From an uncultured Alistipes sp. (GTDB taxonomy: Bacteria > Bacteroidota > Bacteroidia > Bacteroidales > Rikenellaceae): a stretch of DNA of 64,000 nt. Shown here piece after piece: positions 36,244-45,687 of this stretch. The number at the start of each line of letters is the position of its first letter. Position 1 is the stretch's first letter. The notes under the pieces were generated by a model. The model ran no database searches. It saw only the letters and a list, made by a program, of their open reading frames with translations, and was not told the origin of the DNA. The position numbers and the translations under genes are program-made. The stretch spans positions 62,001-126,000 of the forward strand of contig NZ_CABMQJ010000005.1 in assembly GCF_902388705.1 (NCBI RefSeq). The letters are read 5' to 3'.

Positions 36244-37722
36244 CTAATACCACCCGGGCGTCTGGGTGAGGTTGTAATTGCGGCTCATCGACGCCTGTGT
36301 GATGGGCCACAGCAGGATGTTCTCGTTCTTTTCGCGCTGTGCGGCGATTTCCGCGCTGTAATCCCAGATTGCATCCATGCGCACCAGCATCCACCACGTG
36401 CGGCCTTCGCCGACCATCTCCTTGAGGTATTCGTCAAGCACGGCCTGCCTCACGGCGGCAGGCGACGGGTCGGTATAGTAGTCCGCCGAACCGTACGCCC
36501 TTCCGGTCAGGGGCTCCAGCGCTTCCAACGCCCCCGCATAATCCTCCTGATAATATTTGATTTCGGCATCCATCAGGAAAGCCTCGCCGTAACGGTAGAG
36601 GATGAAATCCGAATCGAAGATGCGCGTGCCGTTGTCCACCCGTCCCATCAGCTTCTCCGTCCAGCCGATTTCCTTGCCGCCCGTGCCGTATCCGGCCGTA
36701 CGGCAGGTCAGCTTCACACGTGTGTCCGCCTTGTCTGCCATCAGCAGTTCTTCGTACGCGGGGGCATACCACCACCATTGGTTGCCTACGGTGGTGGGGA
36801 CGGGGTTGTTGCGGAAGGACGCCTCGACGTAACTTTCGTTCCAGCCCAAGTAGTAGGCCGGCCCGTTGACCGCCTCGGATACGTCCTGGTGCACCGCGAA
36901 AATCACCTCGCGGCCGCATTTGTTCGACGAACTGAAAATGTTCGCATACTCGGTTTCGAGTTTCGAGGCCGTAAGGCCCAGCGCATCGATTGCTCCTGCG
37001 GCCATGGCCAGGTAGCTGCTGCCGCCCTGCTGCATGCGGTACATCCACAGGGCGTAGTCGGCTTTGAGCATCTTGACGGCGGCCGGTGTGGCGACGGTCT
37101 TGTCCGAAGCCTCGGTGACGTATCTTTCCGCTTCGGCTATGTCCGCGCCGACCTGTTCCAGCACTTCGGCCGCGGGCGATCGTTTCAGGTAGAGTTCCGT
37201 CGCGGTCGATTCGTAGCCCCACAGGGGCAGGGGCGCATCGCCCCAGATGCGGGCGATCTGGAAATAGCAGTATGCGCGCATGAAATAGGCGTTTCCCAGG
37301 CAGAAATTCCGCGGGGTTTCCTTCAGGTTCATGGCCGGGACGTGCCTGATGATGAGGTTCGTTTGGTTGATTGTCGTGTAAAACGCCGTCCAGTCCGCAT
37401 AGGCGTTGGTCGAGCTCATCGTCGAAGTGCGCACCTGCGACTGGTCGACGCTGTTGAGCGTGTTGTGTGTGCCGGGGCCCCACAGTCCGGTGCGGAATTC
37501 GCCCCAGCAGAGATAGGCGTCGGGCATCGTGCGCAGCGAGTTGCGCAGGTAGACGTACAGGCCGTAGGTCGCCGACGTGGCGTCGCTTTCGTCTTTCCAC
37601 ATATTGCTGGCCGACAGCTTGTTGTCCTGCATGATATCCAGGTCGCCGTGGCATCCGCCCGCCCCCAGCGCGATTGCTGCGGCGAGCAGGCACGTTGTGA
37701 TGTGCTTGAGTTTGCGTTTCAT
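36244..37722 (-). CDS. SusD/RagB-family lipoprotein (SusD2)
   Basis: 492 residues from the ATG at 37722; the frame stays open further upstream inside susC2, but the lipoprotein signal (LLAAAIALGAGGCHGD) fixes the start. It opens LDIMQDNKLSASNMWKDESDATSATYGLYVYLRN, nearly the same as SusD3 in pattern (LDIVNSDQLNSTNMWVDESD), showing they are paralogues. NAYFMRAYCYFQIARIWGDAPLP is the usual SusD helix. It lies 11 bases after susC2 and ends the fecR2-susC2-susD2 unit. Confidence 0.94.
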   Translation of the reverse strand: MKRKLKHITTCLLAAAIALGAGGCHGDLDIMQDNKLSASNMWKDESDATSATYGLYVYLRNSLRTMPDAYLCWGEFRTGLWGPGTHNTLNSVDQSQVRTSTMSSTNAYADWTAFYTTINQTNLIIRHVPAMNLKETPRNFCLGNAYFMRAYCYFQIARIWGDAPLPLWGYESTATELYLKRSPAAEVLEQVGADIAEAERYVTEASDKTVATPAAVKMLKADYALWMYRMQQGGSSYLAMAAGAIDALGLTASKLETEYANIFSSSNKCGREVIFAVHQDVSEAVNGPAYYLGWNESYVEASFRNNPVPTTVGNQWWWYAPAYEELLMADKADTRVKLTCRTAGYGTGGKEIGWTEKLMGRVDNGTRIFDSDFILYRYGEAFLMDAEIKYYQEDYAGALEALEPLTGRAYGSADYYTDPSPAAVRQAVLDEYLKEMVGEGRTWWMLVRMDAIWDYSAEIAAQREKNENILLWPITQASMSRNYNLTQTPGWY

Positions 37723-37733
37723 GGCGGTGGGTG

Positions 37734-40700
37734 TCAGAAGGTGAATTTGGCGCTGAACAGCACCTTGCGCGTCGGCGGATAGGGGCTGTACTCCGTGTCG
37801 TAGGTCGAGGAGGCCGTATAGAGGCCTCCGGTGGTCGCCGCTTCGGGCGAAACGCCGTGTACGGCCGTCCAGTAACAGAGCGTATTGCCCGAAACGGTGA
37901 GCGTAACGTCGTGTATGCGCAATTTTTTCAGCCATGCCTTGGGGAGCGAGTAGGAGAGCGAGATGTCGCGAAGACAGAGGTAGTCCGCTTTTTCCACGAA
38001 TATGTTCGAAGTGCGACCGTAGTTGCGGTTGCCCCAGTCGGTGTCGTTGGCCGTAAAACGGGCGTATTTCGTCTTGTCGCCCGGCTGCTTCCAACAGTTC
38101 TTTACCTCGTTGACGAGGTTGTAGTTGCAGTTGCCCATCGTCGACTGGAAATAGCGCATCTGCATGTCGTTGCGTACCGAATGCCCGAGCGCATAATCCA
38201 TGTAGATATTCAGTTTCCAGTTCTTGTAGCGGAACGTATTGCCGATGCCGCCCGTGGAGTGGGGCAGGGCGTAGCCCAGCAGGAATTGGTCTTCGGCGTT
38301 GATGATTTCCCGGCCGTCCATCAGCGTCGAGCCCGGGCGGTTCCGCCATTCGTAGTCGCCGATGTCCTTGCGCCCGGCGACCTGCCTGCGGTCGCTGCGG
38401 CGGTAACCGCGCGACTGCGAGTCGTACCTGGCGGCGTCGGCCTCGGCCTGCGTTTCGATGATATGGTCTACCACATAGCCGTAGATTCGCCCCATGCGCT
38501 CGCCTTCGGCGATGCCGCCGAACTGGCTGCCGTCGCCCACGGTCGTGCCGTTTATCCGGTTCCCGGGATTGCCGTTGTCGGGCAGTTCGAGCACCCGGTT
38601 CATGTTGTAGCTGTATGTGAAATCGGTGCACCACGTGAAATCGGCCCGGTCGATGTTGACCGAGGATACCGAAACCTCCGTGCCGTAGAAGCGTACGCGT
38701 CCCAGATTGGTCGAAACCGAGTTGTAGCCCGTGGTGTTGGGCAGGCTGATGTCGAACAGCAGGTCTTTCGTCTGCTTGTCGTAGTAATCGAGCGTCACGT
38801 TGAGCCTATTGTCGAGCAGGCCGATGTCGAGTCCTGCGTTGAACTGCACGGTCTTCTCCCATATCAGTTCGTTGTTGGGCATCGTGTAGGTCGTCGTCGT
38901 CGCATTGCCGTTGTACTTGTAGACCGAGTTGTAGCTGCCGTACGTGTCGTAGAGCCCGATGCCGTTGTTTCCCGTCAGGCCGTAGCTCATGCGCGCCTTG
39001 AGCATGCTGACGGCCTTGTTGGCCGGCCAGAACGCCTCTTTGCTCACGACCCAGCCCGCCGAGGCGGCCGGGAAGTAGCCCCAGCGGTGTCCGGCGGCGA
39101 ATTTCGACGACCCGTCGATACGCATCGTGGCGGAAAAGAGGTAGCGTTCCCGGTAGTCGTAGTTCACACGGCCGAAATAGGAAATCAGGCACTCTTTGGT
39201 GCGGGTGCTCCGCGGGTAGTTGGCGATATTCGAAGTGCCGGCATCGAGCACGGGCAGTTTGTCCGAAACGGCGCCCTGCACCCGGACGTCGAAACTGTTG
39301 ACCTTGTCGAGCATGTATTCGTATCCGGCCACGATGTCGAGGTGGTGCATGCCCCCGAACGATTCGGTATAGTTGGCGTAAGCCTGGAAAACCATCCGGT
39401 TGGTCTCCGAGAACCCCTCTTTCATCGGACGTATGCTCGAACCCGTCGTCGGGTTGTCGAGGACGTAGAAGAAACTGCGCGTGTGGCGGTTGTGGTTCAT
39501 GAACTGGCCGACGAGGCGCAGGCCGTCGACCGGCTCCCAGTCGAGGTTGATATTGGCGGTCGAGCGCTTGATGGTCGAGCCGGCGTTGTCGTAATAATAT
39601 TTGAAATAGGCCGCCGGAATGGTCGTGTTGTTGGTGCCCAGCGCCGGGGTTCCGGCCAGGTCTGCGCCGGCCTCTTCGCCGTACCAGTCGCGGTGGGTCG
39701 CAGGAACCGAAAGGCCGCGGATTACCGAGTTGCGGAGGTTCAGCGGAGTGCTTTCGAATGTCTGCTGTTCGATTTGCGAGTAGTCGAACGTCGTCGAGGC
39801 TGTCAGCCTGCGTGTCACCTGGAACGTCGTATTGCCGTGGAACGTGAACCGGGAGTACCCTGTGGTAATCCCGATTCCGCCGTCGTCCGTATAGCCTGCC
39901 GAGGCAGCATACCGGATGTTGCCGCCTCCGCCGCTGATGCCGACGTAATAGTTCTGCCAGAATGCGTCGTCGAACCATTGCTTTTGTTGGTCGTTGTCCT
40001 GGAAAATGATGGTTTTCCCCGGGTTTACCGGATCCTCGATTCGGCTGTATCCGCGCGGAATGGCCTCTCCGGGCCGGAGATAACGCGTTGTCCAGAGCGA
40101 ACGGGCCGTGTTGCCCGTTCCCGCGGACTGCTCGCCGCCCAGCACCGTAACCGGGTCGGCGCCGCCGCAGTACCCCTCGGCAATGGCGGGACGCACCGTG
40201 CGGATATAGTCCCCGGCGCTCATCAGATCGAATTTTGTCGCCGGGGAGGCCCATGCCCACTGGCCCTCGAACACAATCTGCGGCCCGGAGTAACGGGAGC
40301 CCTTCTTCGTCGTGATGAGGATTACGCCGTTCGATGCCCGTGAACCGTATATTCCCGCGGAGGCGGCGTCTTTGAGGATGGAGATGGATTCGATGTCGTT
40401 GGGGTTCAGCCCGGCCATTTCGCGTACGATGCCGTCGACCAACACAATCGGGTCGTTGCCCTGGTTGATGGACGAGCCGCCGCGAATCAGGAATTTCGGG
40501 TCTGCACCCGGCGTAGCGTTGGTCGTGGCGACCTGCATGCCCGGGATGCGGCCTTTCAGGCCGTCGCCGACCGAATTCACGGGAACCCCTTCGAGCGCCC
40601 TGCCGTCGAATTTGCTGATGGCCGAGGTCACCGTTTTGCGCACCTGCGTGCCGTATCCGATGACGATAATGTCCTCCAGCATGGTTTCGTACTCCTCCAT

Positions 40701-41279
40701 TACAACGTCGATGACCGTCCGGCTGCCGACCGGCTCCTCGCGTTCGGCATAGCCGATATACGAATAGAGCAGCACGGCGTCCGGTGCTGCCTGGAGCAGG
40801 TAATTGCCGTCGGCACCGACCGTGGTACCCCGCATCGTGTCTTTCACCACGACGGTTGCGCCTACCATCGGTGCACCCGAGGGGTCGGTCACGGTTCCGC
40901 GCACCACCACTTTGGTCGTCGCCGTTCCCGCAGGGTCGTAGGTCAGTACGACGATGCGGTCCACGATTTTGTAGCGGTATCCCCGGTTTTTGAACACATC
41001 GTCGAGAATCCGTTCGAGCGGCGCTTTCTTCTCACGGATCGACACGTCGCCCAGCACGGCCGAGGAGAGGGCCGACTCGTAGGAGAAGAGCACGCCCGTC
41101 TGTCGGGTGAATGCCTCCGTAAAAGTCAGCAGTGTCGCTGCACGGAGCGTAATATCCACATCGTAGGTTGTCTGGGGTGGGGCGCTTCTGCCGTCATCCG
41201 CAGCATGGGCCTGCAGACACATGCCGGTCGACAGGAGAAGAAATACCAATTCCAACCGAAAACTGGAATTTTTCTTCAT
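37734..41279 (-). CDS. SusC-like TonB-dependent transporter with STN domain (SusC2)
   Basis: 1181 residues. Signal peptide, STN domain (~38-113, with GVLFSYESALSSAVLGDVSI), regulatory-like domain (~125-196), a TonB-box-like segment EDIIVIGYGT, plug with FLIRGGSSINQGNDPIVLVD and NDIESISILKDAASAGIYG, and a barrel ending in LFSAKFTF. The plug is strikingly similar to that of SusC3 (LIRGGSSINQSNAPIVIVDG), so the two are tandem paralogues, but only this one has STN. It follows fecR2 by about 75 bases, consistent with a signalling pair. Confidence 0.95.
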   Translation of the reverse strand: MKKNSSFRLELVFLLLSTGMCLQAHAADDGRSAPPQTTYDVDITLRAATLLTFTEAFTRQTGVLFSYESALSSAVLGDVSIREKKAPLERILDDVFKNRGYRYKIVDRIVVLTYDPAGTATTKVVVRGTVTDPSGAPMVGATVVVKDTMRGTTVGADGNYLLQAAPDAVLLYSYIGYAEREEPVGSRTVIDVVMEEYETMLEDIIVIGYGTQVRKTVTSAISKFDGRALEGVPVNSVGDGLKGRIPGMQVATTNATPGADPKFLIRGGSSINQGNDPIVLVDGIVREMAGLNPNDIESISILKDAASAGIYGSRASNGVILITTKKGSRYSGPQIVFEGQWAWASPATKFDLMSAGDYIRTVRPAIAEGYCGGADPVTVLGGEQSAGTGNTARSLWTTRYLRPGEAIPRGYSRIEDPVNPGKTIIFQDNDQQKQWFDDAFWQNYYVGISGGGGNIRYAASAGYTDDGGIGITTGYSRFTFHGNTTFQVTRRLTASTTFDYSQIEQQTFESTPLNLRNSVIRGLSVPATHRDWYGEEAGADLAGTPALGTNNTTIPAAYFKYYYDNAGSTIKRSTANINLDWEPVDGLRLVGQFMNHNRHTRSFFYVLDNPTTGSSIRPMKEGFSETNRMVFQAYANYTESFGGMHHLDIVAGYEYMLDKVNSFDVRVQGAVSDKLPVLDAGTSNIANYPRSTRTKECLISYFGRVNYDYRERYLFSATMRIDGSSKFAAGHRWGYFPAASAGWVVSKEAFWPANKAVSMLKARMSYGLTGNNGIGLYDTYGSYNSVYKYNGNATTTTYTMPNNELIWEKTVQFNAGLDIGLLDNRLNVTLDYYDKQTKDLLFDISLPNTTGYNSVSTNLGRVRFYGTEVSVSSVNIDRADFTWCTDFTYSYNMNRVLELPDNGNPGNRINGTTVGDGSQFGGIAEGERMGRIYGYVVDHIIETQAEADAARYDSQSRGYRRSDRRQVAGRKDIGDYEWRNRPGSTLMDGREIINAEDQFLLGYALPHSTGGIGNTFRYKNWKLNIYMDYALGHSVRNDMQMRYFQSTMGNCNYNLVNEVKNCWKQPGDKTKYARFTANDTDWGNRNYGRTSNIFVEKADYLCLRDISLSYSLPKAWLKKLRIHDVTLTVSGNTLCYWTAVHGVSPEAATTGGLYTASSTYDTEYSPYPPTRKVLFSAKFTF

Positions 41280-41353
41280 ATTTTAAGGTTTGAGATAGGT
41301 TTTCAGGTCTTTGTGCCGGGCCTGCGGTGGTCGGCCGCAAGCCCCGGAAGGGT

Positions 41354-42349
41354 CTATTTGCCGCGGATAACCTCACACTGCTGCCCGGTCATGAATTCGA
41401 CGATGTCGATGACCTCCTCCAGTGTGTTGCTCCGCAGGAAATTGATGTCGTAACGCTTGGCTGGGTCGGGCGCCGCAATGCGTATGCGCACGCCGTAACT
41501 CGTTTCGATGCGGGCGATAATTTCGGCAATCGTGGCGTTCTTCATCGCCACGAGCTGGTAACGCTCGGTCACGAAATGCGAGGCATATATCTCCTCCACC
41601 TCGATATCGTCCTGTTCCGCGTCGTACACGGCCCGCTGGTTGGGGCGGAGCCGTATGAGGTTGCTGCCTTCGGGGGTTTGCAGGCGCACCGAACCGCGTT
41701 CGAGCACCACCTCCGTCAGCGGGTCGGCATCTTCCGCCCGGACGTTGAATGCGGTGCCCAGCACCCGGATTGCGAGGTCGCGCGTTTCGACGGTAAAGGG
41801 ACGCCGCTCGTCGTGCGTCACATCGAAATAGGCCTCGCCCGCAAGGCGGACGATACGTTCGTCCCCCTTTTCCACGGCATACTGCAATTCCGTTCCGGCC
41901 TGCAGCCATACCTGTGTCCCGTCCCCGAGCCGCAGCGAAGCGACTTCCCCGGTCTGGTTGACATACTTCCGGAAACGTTCGGCCTCCGACAGGTGCATTC
42001 CCGCGAACCACGCCGTGCCTACTGCGACGAGGATTACGGCGGCCGCAGCCGCTGCGGAAATCCACCGCCGCCACACGGAGCGCCGTTTCGGGGCCTGGCT
42101 TTGCATCGCCTCGTCGGCATCGATACGTGCATTGAGCCGGTGTACCATGGCATTGCAGCGCTCGGTGAGCTTCCGCGACGATAAGGTTTTGTGTGCGCTC
42201 CAGATGGCTGCGATTTCGAAATAAAAGCGTCGGTTTTCGTCCGAGGATTCGAGCCATGCGTAAAGCCGCCGCTCCTCGGCCTCGGTCGTCTGCCGGTTCA
42301 GGTGCCGGTATAGTACGGTTTCGGGTGTGAATTTCGATATGTCGTCCAT
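41354..42349 (-). CDS. FecR-family anti-sigma factor (FecR2), no adjacent sigma gene
   Basis: 331 residues from the ATG at 42349. A cytoplasmic N-terminus, one membrane helix (~96-117, ISAAAAAAVILVAVGTAWFA), a FecR domain (SLRLGDGTQVWLQAGTELQY, AIRVLGTAFNVRA) and a C-terminal DUF4974-type domain ending in FMTGQQCEVIRGK. Full-length similarity to FecR1 is evident. Unusually, no sigma gene lies next to it; the nearest unpaired sigma gene is 11 kb upstream at 53587. It heads the susC2D2 unit and has its own copy of the shared promoter element. Confidence 0.92.
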   Translation of the reverse strand: MDDISKFTPETVLYRHLNRQTTEAEERRLYAWLESSDENRRFYFEIAAIWSAHKTLSSRKLTERCNAMVHRLNARIDADEAMQSQAPKRRSVWRRWISAAAAAAVILVAVGTAWFAGMHLSEAERFRKYVNQTGEVASLRLGDGTQVWLQAGTELQYAVEKGDERIVRLAGEAYFDVTHDERRPFTVETRDLAIRVLGTAFNVRAEDADPLTEVVLERGSVRLQTPEGSNLIRLRPNQRAVYDAEQDDIEVEEIYASHFVTERYQLVAMKNATIAEIIARIETSYGVRIRIAAPDPAKRYDINFLRSNTLEEVIDIVEFMTGQQCEVIRGK

Positions 42350-42391
42350 GAGGTGTTCCAATGTGTATACTTTTTCGGTTTATACATTATA

Positions 42392-42418
42392 ATACAAACA
42401 TAGGCGGAAAACTACCTA
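42392..42418 (-). promoter_or_regulatory. Shared sigma-type promoter element upstream of fecR2-susC2-susD2
   Basis: On the minus strand TAGGTAGTT, 12 bases, TTGTAT followed by TATAAT, as in the PTS copy. A housekeeping-like TATGTTTG (42395-42402) overlaps it, so two polymerase forms could use this site. Confidence 0.65.
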
Positions 42419-42510
42419 CTCGGTATGCATATTTTTTTTGATTTTTTTGCAGCCTCGCCGCGCAAAACAAGAGACTTTTGATGTGAATCGTTTATATACA
42501 GGTTTTTATG

Positions 42511-42547
42511 AAAAATATCCGGGCGCGGTGAGGCCCGGATATTTTTT
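42511..42547. terminator. Bidirectional terminator after GDPD2
   Basis: A 14-bp stem (AAAAATATCCGGGC with GCCCGGATATTTTT), T-rich on both sides. It closes the glug-susC3D3-GDPD2 transcript before the fecR2 promoter. Confidence 0.85.
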
Positions 42548-42580
42548 GCGGTTCGAATGAATGGAAAGGTCAGCCGTCTG

Positions 42581-43522
42581 TCAATTCCATTTTTCGAGCA
42601 GTTTCCGGGGATAGTTCGTGCAGATGGCGTAGAGCTTGTTCTTGTATGCGAGGTAATACTCCATGTCGACATCCGTATCGGCGTTGTATACGCTCAATTT
42701 GAGTTTCGCATCGAGGAAGCTCTGCACCGAGTAGCCGTTCTTGTTGATCGTCTTGCCCTCGTAATACAGGTATTCGGTCGAAATGTTCGCCCACGGGTAT
42801 CCGTAGGAGATATAGTTTGCCGGATTGCGGAAGCTCATCCATCCGGCGTTGCTGCCGATGGCCCCGGCTGCCGCGAACGAACGCTGCCAGATGGTGACCG
42901 GGCTGCTCGGGCTGACGTTGGTCGAATTGCCCGTGACGATGAACTCGCAGAAATTCTGCGCGCCCTTCTCCTTGATGATTTCGCAGGCGCGCTCGCAGGC
43001 CCGTGCCGAAGCTTCGCGGCCGGCCTCGGTCGATTTGCCGTCGATGGTGATGTTCTTCACGTCGAGCCACAGGCGTGTCGTCCCGGCTTCGAGCACGATG
43101 TCGATGAAATCCGACAGCGAGGGCAGCTGTTCTCCGTTGGGCAGCGTTCCCGCGGCGCGCAGCTCTGCCAGCGTGTGTTCCCACGGCTTGAGGTTGTTGA
43201 TGTAGCATCCGGCCGCCGCATGCGCCACGACGATGTCGTTGTCACGGGTGAGGTAAATATCGCACTCCGAAGCATAGCAGTTCAGTCCGATGGCGTAGTT
43301 GAGCGCCGCCACCGAATTGTCGGGGTACTGCTGGGTTCCGGCTTCCGCCGAACCGCCGCGGTGCGCTACGACCCGGTTGCCGACTTCGGCCGGGGTCTTG
43401 ATTTCGGTGTCGGGATTCGACGGCCCCGTCCAGTCCTTGAGGGGATCTTCGTCGTCACTGCATCCCGCCGTCAGGCCGGCTGCCACGAGGGCGAAGAGCA
43501 TAAACATTTTTCTGTATTCCAT
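42581..43522 (-). CDS. Glycerophosphodiester phosphodiesterase-family lipoprotein (GDPD2)
   Basis: 313 residues, lipobox LTAGC with Cys21. GDPD residues: His54-Arg55 (AHRGG), a YPDNS segment in place of PEN, Glu86 and Asp88 (SECDIY) and His101. The residue after the second His is Ala102, where HD is usual, and the following loop is shortened, so activity or specificity may differ from GDPD1 and GDPD3. It is the last gene of the susC3D3 operon and would act on the captured ligand at the cell surface or in the periplasm. Confidence 0.82.
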   Translation of the reverse strand: MEYRKMFMLFALVAAGLTAGCSDDEDPLKDWTGPSNPDTEIKTPAEVGNRVVAHRGGSAEAGTQQYPDNSVAALNYAIGLNCYASECDIYLTRDNDIVVAHAAAGCYINNLKPWEHTLAELRAAGTLPNGEQLPSLSDFIDIVLEAGTTRLWLDVKNITIDGKSTEAGREASARACERACEIIKEKGAQNFCEFIVTGNSTNVSPSSPVTIWQRSFAAAGAIGSNAGWMSFRNPANYISYGYPWANISTEYLYYEGKTINKNGYSVQSFLDAKLKLSVYNADTDVDMEYYLAYKNKLYAICTNYPRKLLEKWN

Positions 43523-43598
43523 GGTACTTTCGTTTTTGTTTGTTGTGGGATGTTGGCAGGGGACGGACAGACAAATCCGTCCGTCCCTGCAAACATTA

Positions 43599-45650
43599 TC
43601 AGAAGTTTTCGTAGTTTTTCACACAGCGCACCGCCGCACCCGAGCCGTTGCCGATGTCGAAGCCGTCGTCGAACACCAGGTCGGCCGAAGTCGTACAGTA
43701 GGCGCGCCACAATGCCTTCTTCGAGGCCGTGGTCTGGCCCATCATCGGAACCAGGCAGTAGAAGCGTACGTTGCCCGAATTGGCGCTGTAGTCGTAGCCG
43801 CTCTTATAGAGGCGCCAGCCCTGCGGGTAGAGGTTGAACCCGAATGCTTCGGCGCCGTTCGAAATGACGGTCGCGGGGTTGAATTCGGCATCCAGCCACT
43901 CCTTGCAGCGCAGGTGCGCCGCCACGTTGGTCGAGTTTGCGGAGGTCATGGCCCCGTACGATGCCAGCGATGCGGCTACGGGATAGTCCGTATAGGTCTT
44001 CGAGGACTCGGAAACCGCATAGAGCAAATCGCGCCAGTCCGACATGTTGGCGATATGCCAGCCGTAGGGGCAGATGCCCTGCAGCTGCATCGTGAGCGAC
44101 GGGTGTTCGGCTTCCGCCTGCGCATCTCCGTCGGCCGTGGCGGCGTATCCCTTCAGGTCGTTCTTCAGCAGCGGTTCCAGCGTTACGGCGTTACCTACGG
44201 CATCGATAACGACCGTGCCTGCGCCGCCCAGCGGGAACGACATCAGCAGCGCCGAGCTCAACGCGCCCGCCGGATCGCCGGTCAGGGTTTCATACGAGCT
44301 GTAAAGGCGTCCGTAGACCGAAGCGCGTGTCGTCACGCCGTCGGGCATCATCAGCTCCTTGAGCGTTCCGCCGTTCTCCTCGGTGTCGAACGCCGGATTG
44401 CGCATCGTGTACTCCGCCTCGTCGTAGCCGCCCGTCTTCGAGCCGCCGACCAGTCCGCTGCCCAGTTTGTAGGTGCCCATCGAAGCGCCTCCGTTCCAAT
44501 GCAGACCGGTCGTCATCCAGGTCTTGGTCTTCCCGTCGCGTGTCGCATACTCCTTGGTGGGGTAGTTGGCCAACTCCGATTCGGGCATGCTGTTCAGGGT
44601 CGAGATCCGCGTGAAAGCGGCCGTCGAATTCTCCGGCACCACCGTGTTGGCTTCGTCCAGGGCGATGGTCACCTGCAAATTGTTCAGGCCCGCGATGTCG
44701 AACGCCAGTTCGGGAGCCGAAGCCTCCGCTGCAGCATCGGCCAGCGCCGTAAGTTTGCCGTCGGACGTCAGCGCATAGCGCGGATAGGAATCGGGTGTGC
44801 GCGAGGTCGAAAGAATCACCTTGCCGCTGCGGAAATACTGTTTCAGCCCGAACACCAGGTCGTTCTTGTCCATCTGTGCGGCGTTGTCGAAATCTGCGTG
44901 GTGCGGAACTCCGGAACCGAAGATAAAGAGGTAGGTCACGTTTGCCAGCTGCCGCACTTTGATTTCCCGCGTCGCGAGGCTCGTATCCTCCGTTCCGGCG
45001 GTGACGGTCACCGTCGCCTCCCGGGTGTCGGTGGGCGAGAGGTTCTCCGAGGCAGCCAGGACAAGCGTTCCCGCATCCCTGTCGAGCGTGCAGGTGAGCC
45101 AGTCGTCCTCTTTACCCACTTGGGCTGTCACCGTTGATACCGGCATGTTGGTTTCGAACGTCACCGTGACTTCCGCGGGGTCGATTGCCATCATCTCGAC
45201 CGGTCCCTCTGTCGAGAGGTCGAGCGTGGCGTCGGGTTTCAGTCCGGTCTGCGTGATTGTGAAATCGGCCGTTTCGCCGGTTTTCGGGAGCGTGATGCGC
45301 AGCGTTCCCGTGCGCTTGTAGTGCGTATTGGCGGCACAGGTGATGCGCAGCGCCTTCTCCACCACGCCGTCGGGCGAGGCGGTGTGGTAGTCGAGTGTCG
45401 CCCAGTCGGTGCCGACCAGCGCGGCATCCCAACCGGTGTACATCTTACCGTAAGGGTTGATTGTCACGATATAGGTGCCGAACGCCGCGCCGTCCGAAGT
45501 GCGTCCGTCGGCGTTGAAGCTGATTGCGGCGGGCGAGATCGATACGCGCGCAGCCGTAGCCTGTATGTCGGCGTCGGTGCCTGATTCATAACAGCCTGTG
45601 AACATTGCCGCCACGGCGGTCGCCAGCAGGCCCATTATTGTTTTTCTCAT
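43599..45650 (-). CDS. BACON-like and FISUMP-domain surface lipoprotein
   Basis: 683 residues, lipobox MFTGC with Cys20. Two Ig-like/BACON-like segments (~35-140, ending TITQTGL; ~145-235) precede a C-terminal FISUMP-type domain (~400-683) with the hallmark CPYGWHIANMSDWRDL and the terminal GSGAAVRCVKN. No enzyme motif seen. Position between susD3 and GDPD2 suggests a ligand-binding surface protein of this operon. Confidence 0.78.
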   Translation of the reverse strand: MRKTIMGLLATAVAAMFTGCYESGTDADIQATAARVSISPAAISFNADGRTSDGAAFGTYIVTINPYGKMYTGWDAALVGTDWATLDYHTASPDGVVEKALRITCAANTHYKRTGTLRITLPKTGETADFTITQTGLKPDATLDLSTEGPVEMMAIDPAEVTVTFETNMPVSTVTAQVGKEDDWLTCTLDRDAGTLVLAASENLSPTDTREATVTVTAGTEDTSLATREIKVRQLANVTYLFIFGSGVPHHADFDNAAQMDKNDLVFGLKQYFRSGKVILSTSRTPDSYPRYALTSDGKLTALADAAAEASAPELAFDIAGLNNLQVTIALDEANTVVPENSTAAFTRISTLNSMPESELANYPTKEYATRDGKTKTWMTTGLHWNGGASMGTYKLGSGLVGGSKTGGYDEAEYTMRNPAFDTEENGGTLKELMMPDGVTTRASVYGRLYSSYETLTGDPAGALSSALLMSFPLGGAGTVVIDAVGNAVTLEPLLKNDLKGYAATADGDAQAEAEHPSLTMQLQGICPYGWHIANMSDWRDLLYAVSESSKTYTDYPVAASLASYGAMTSANSTNVAAHLRCKEWLDAEFNPATVISNGAEAFGFNLYPQGWRLYKSGYDYSANSGNVRFYCLVPMMGQTTASKKALWRAYCTTSADLVFDDGFDIGNGSGAAVRCVKNYENF

Positions 45651-45687
45651 AGCTGAATTTCTGTTTATCGGGTTAATGTTCCGGCTG

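Noticed and set aside
36244..38634. 796-codon minus-strand frame covering susD2 and part of susC2
   Set aside because: The first ~300 codons are out-of-frame susC2 sequence; the lipoprotein signal at 37722 marks the real susD2 start.
37731..40343. 870-codon plus-strand frame over susC2
   Set aside because: Antisense shadow; susC2 has all expected STN, plug and barrel features.
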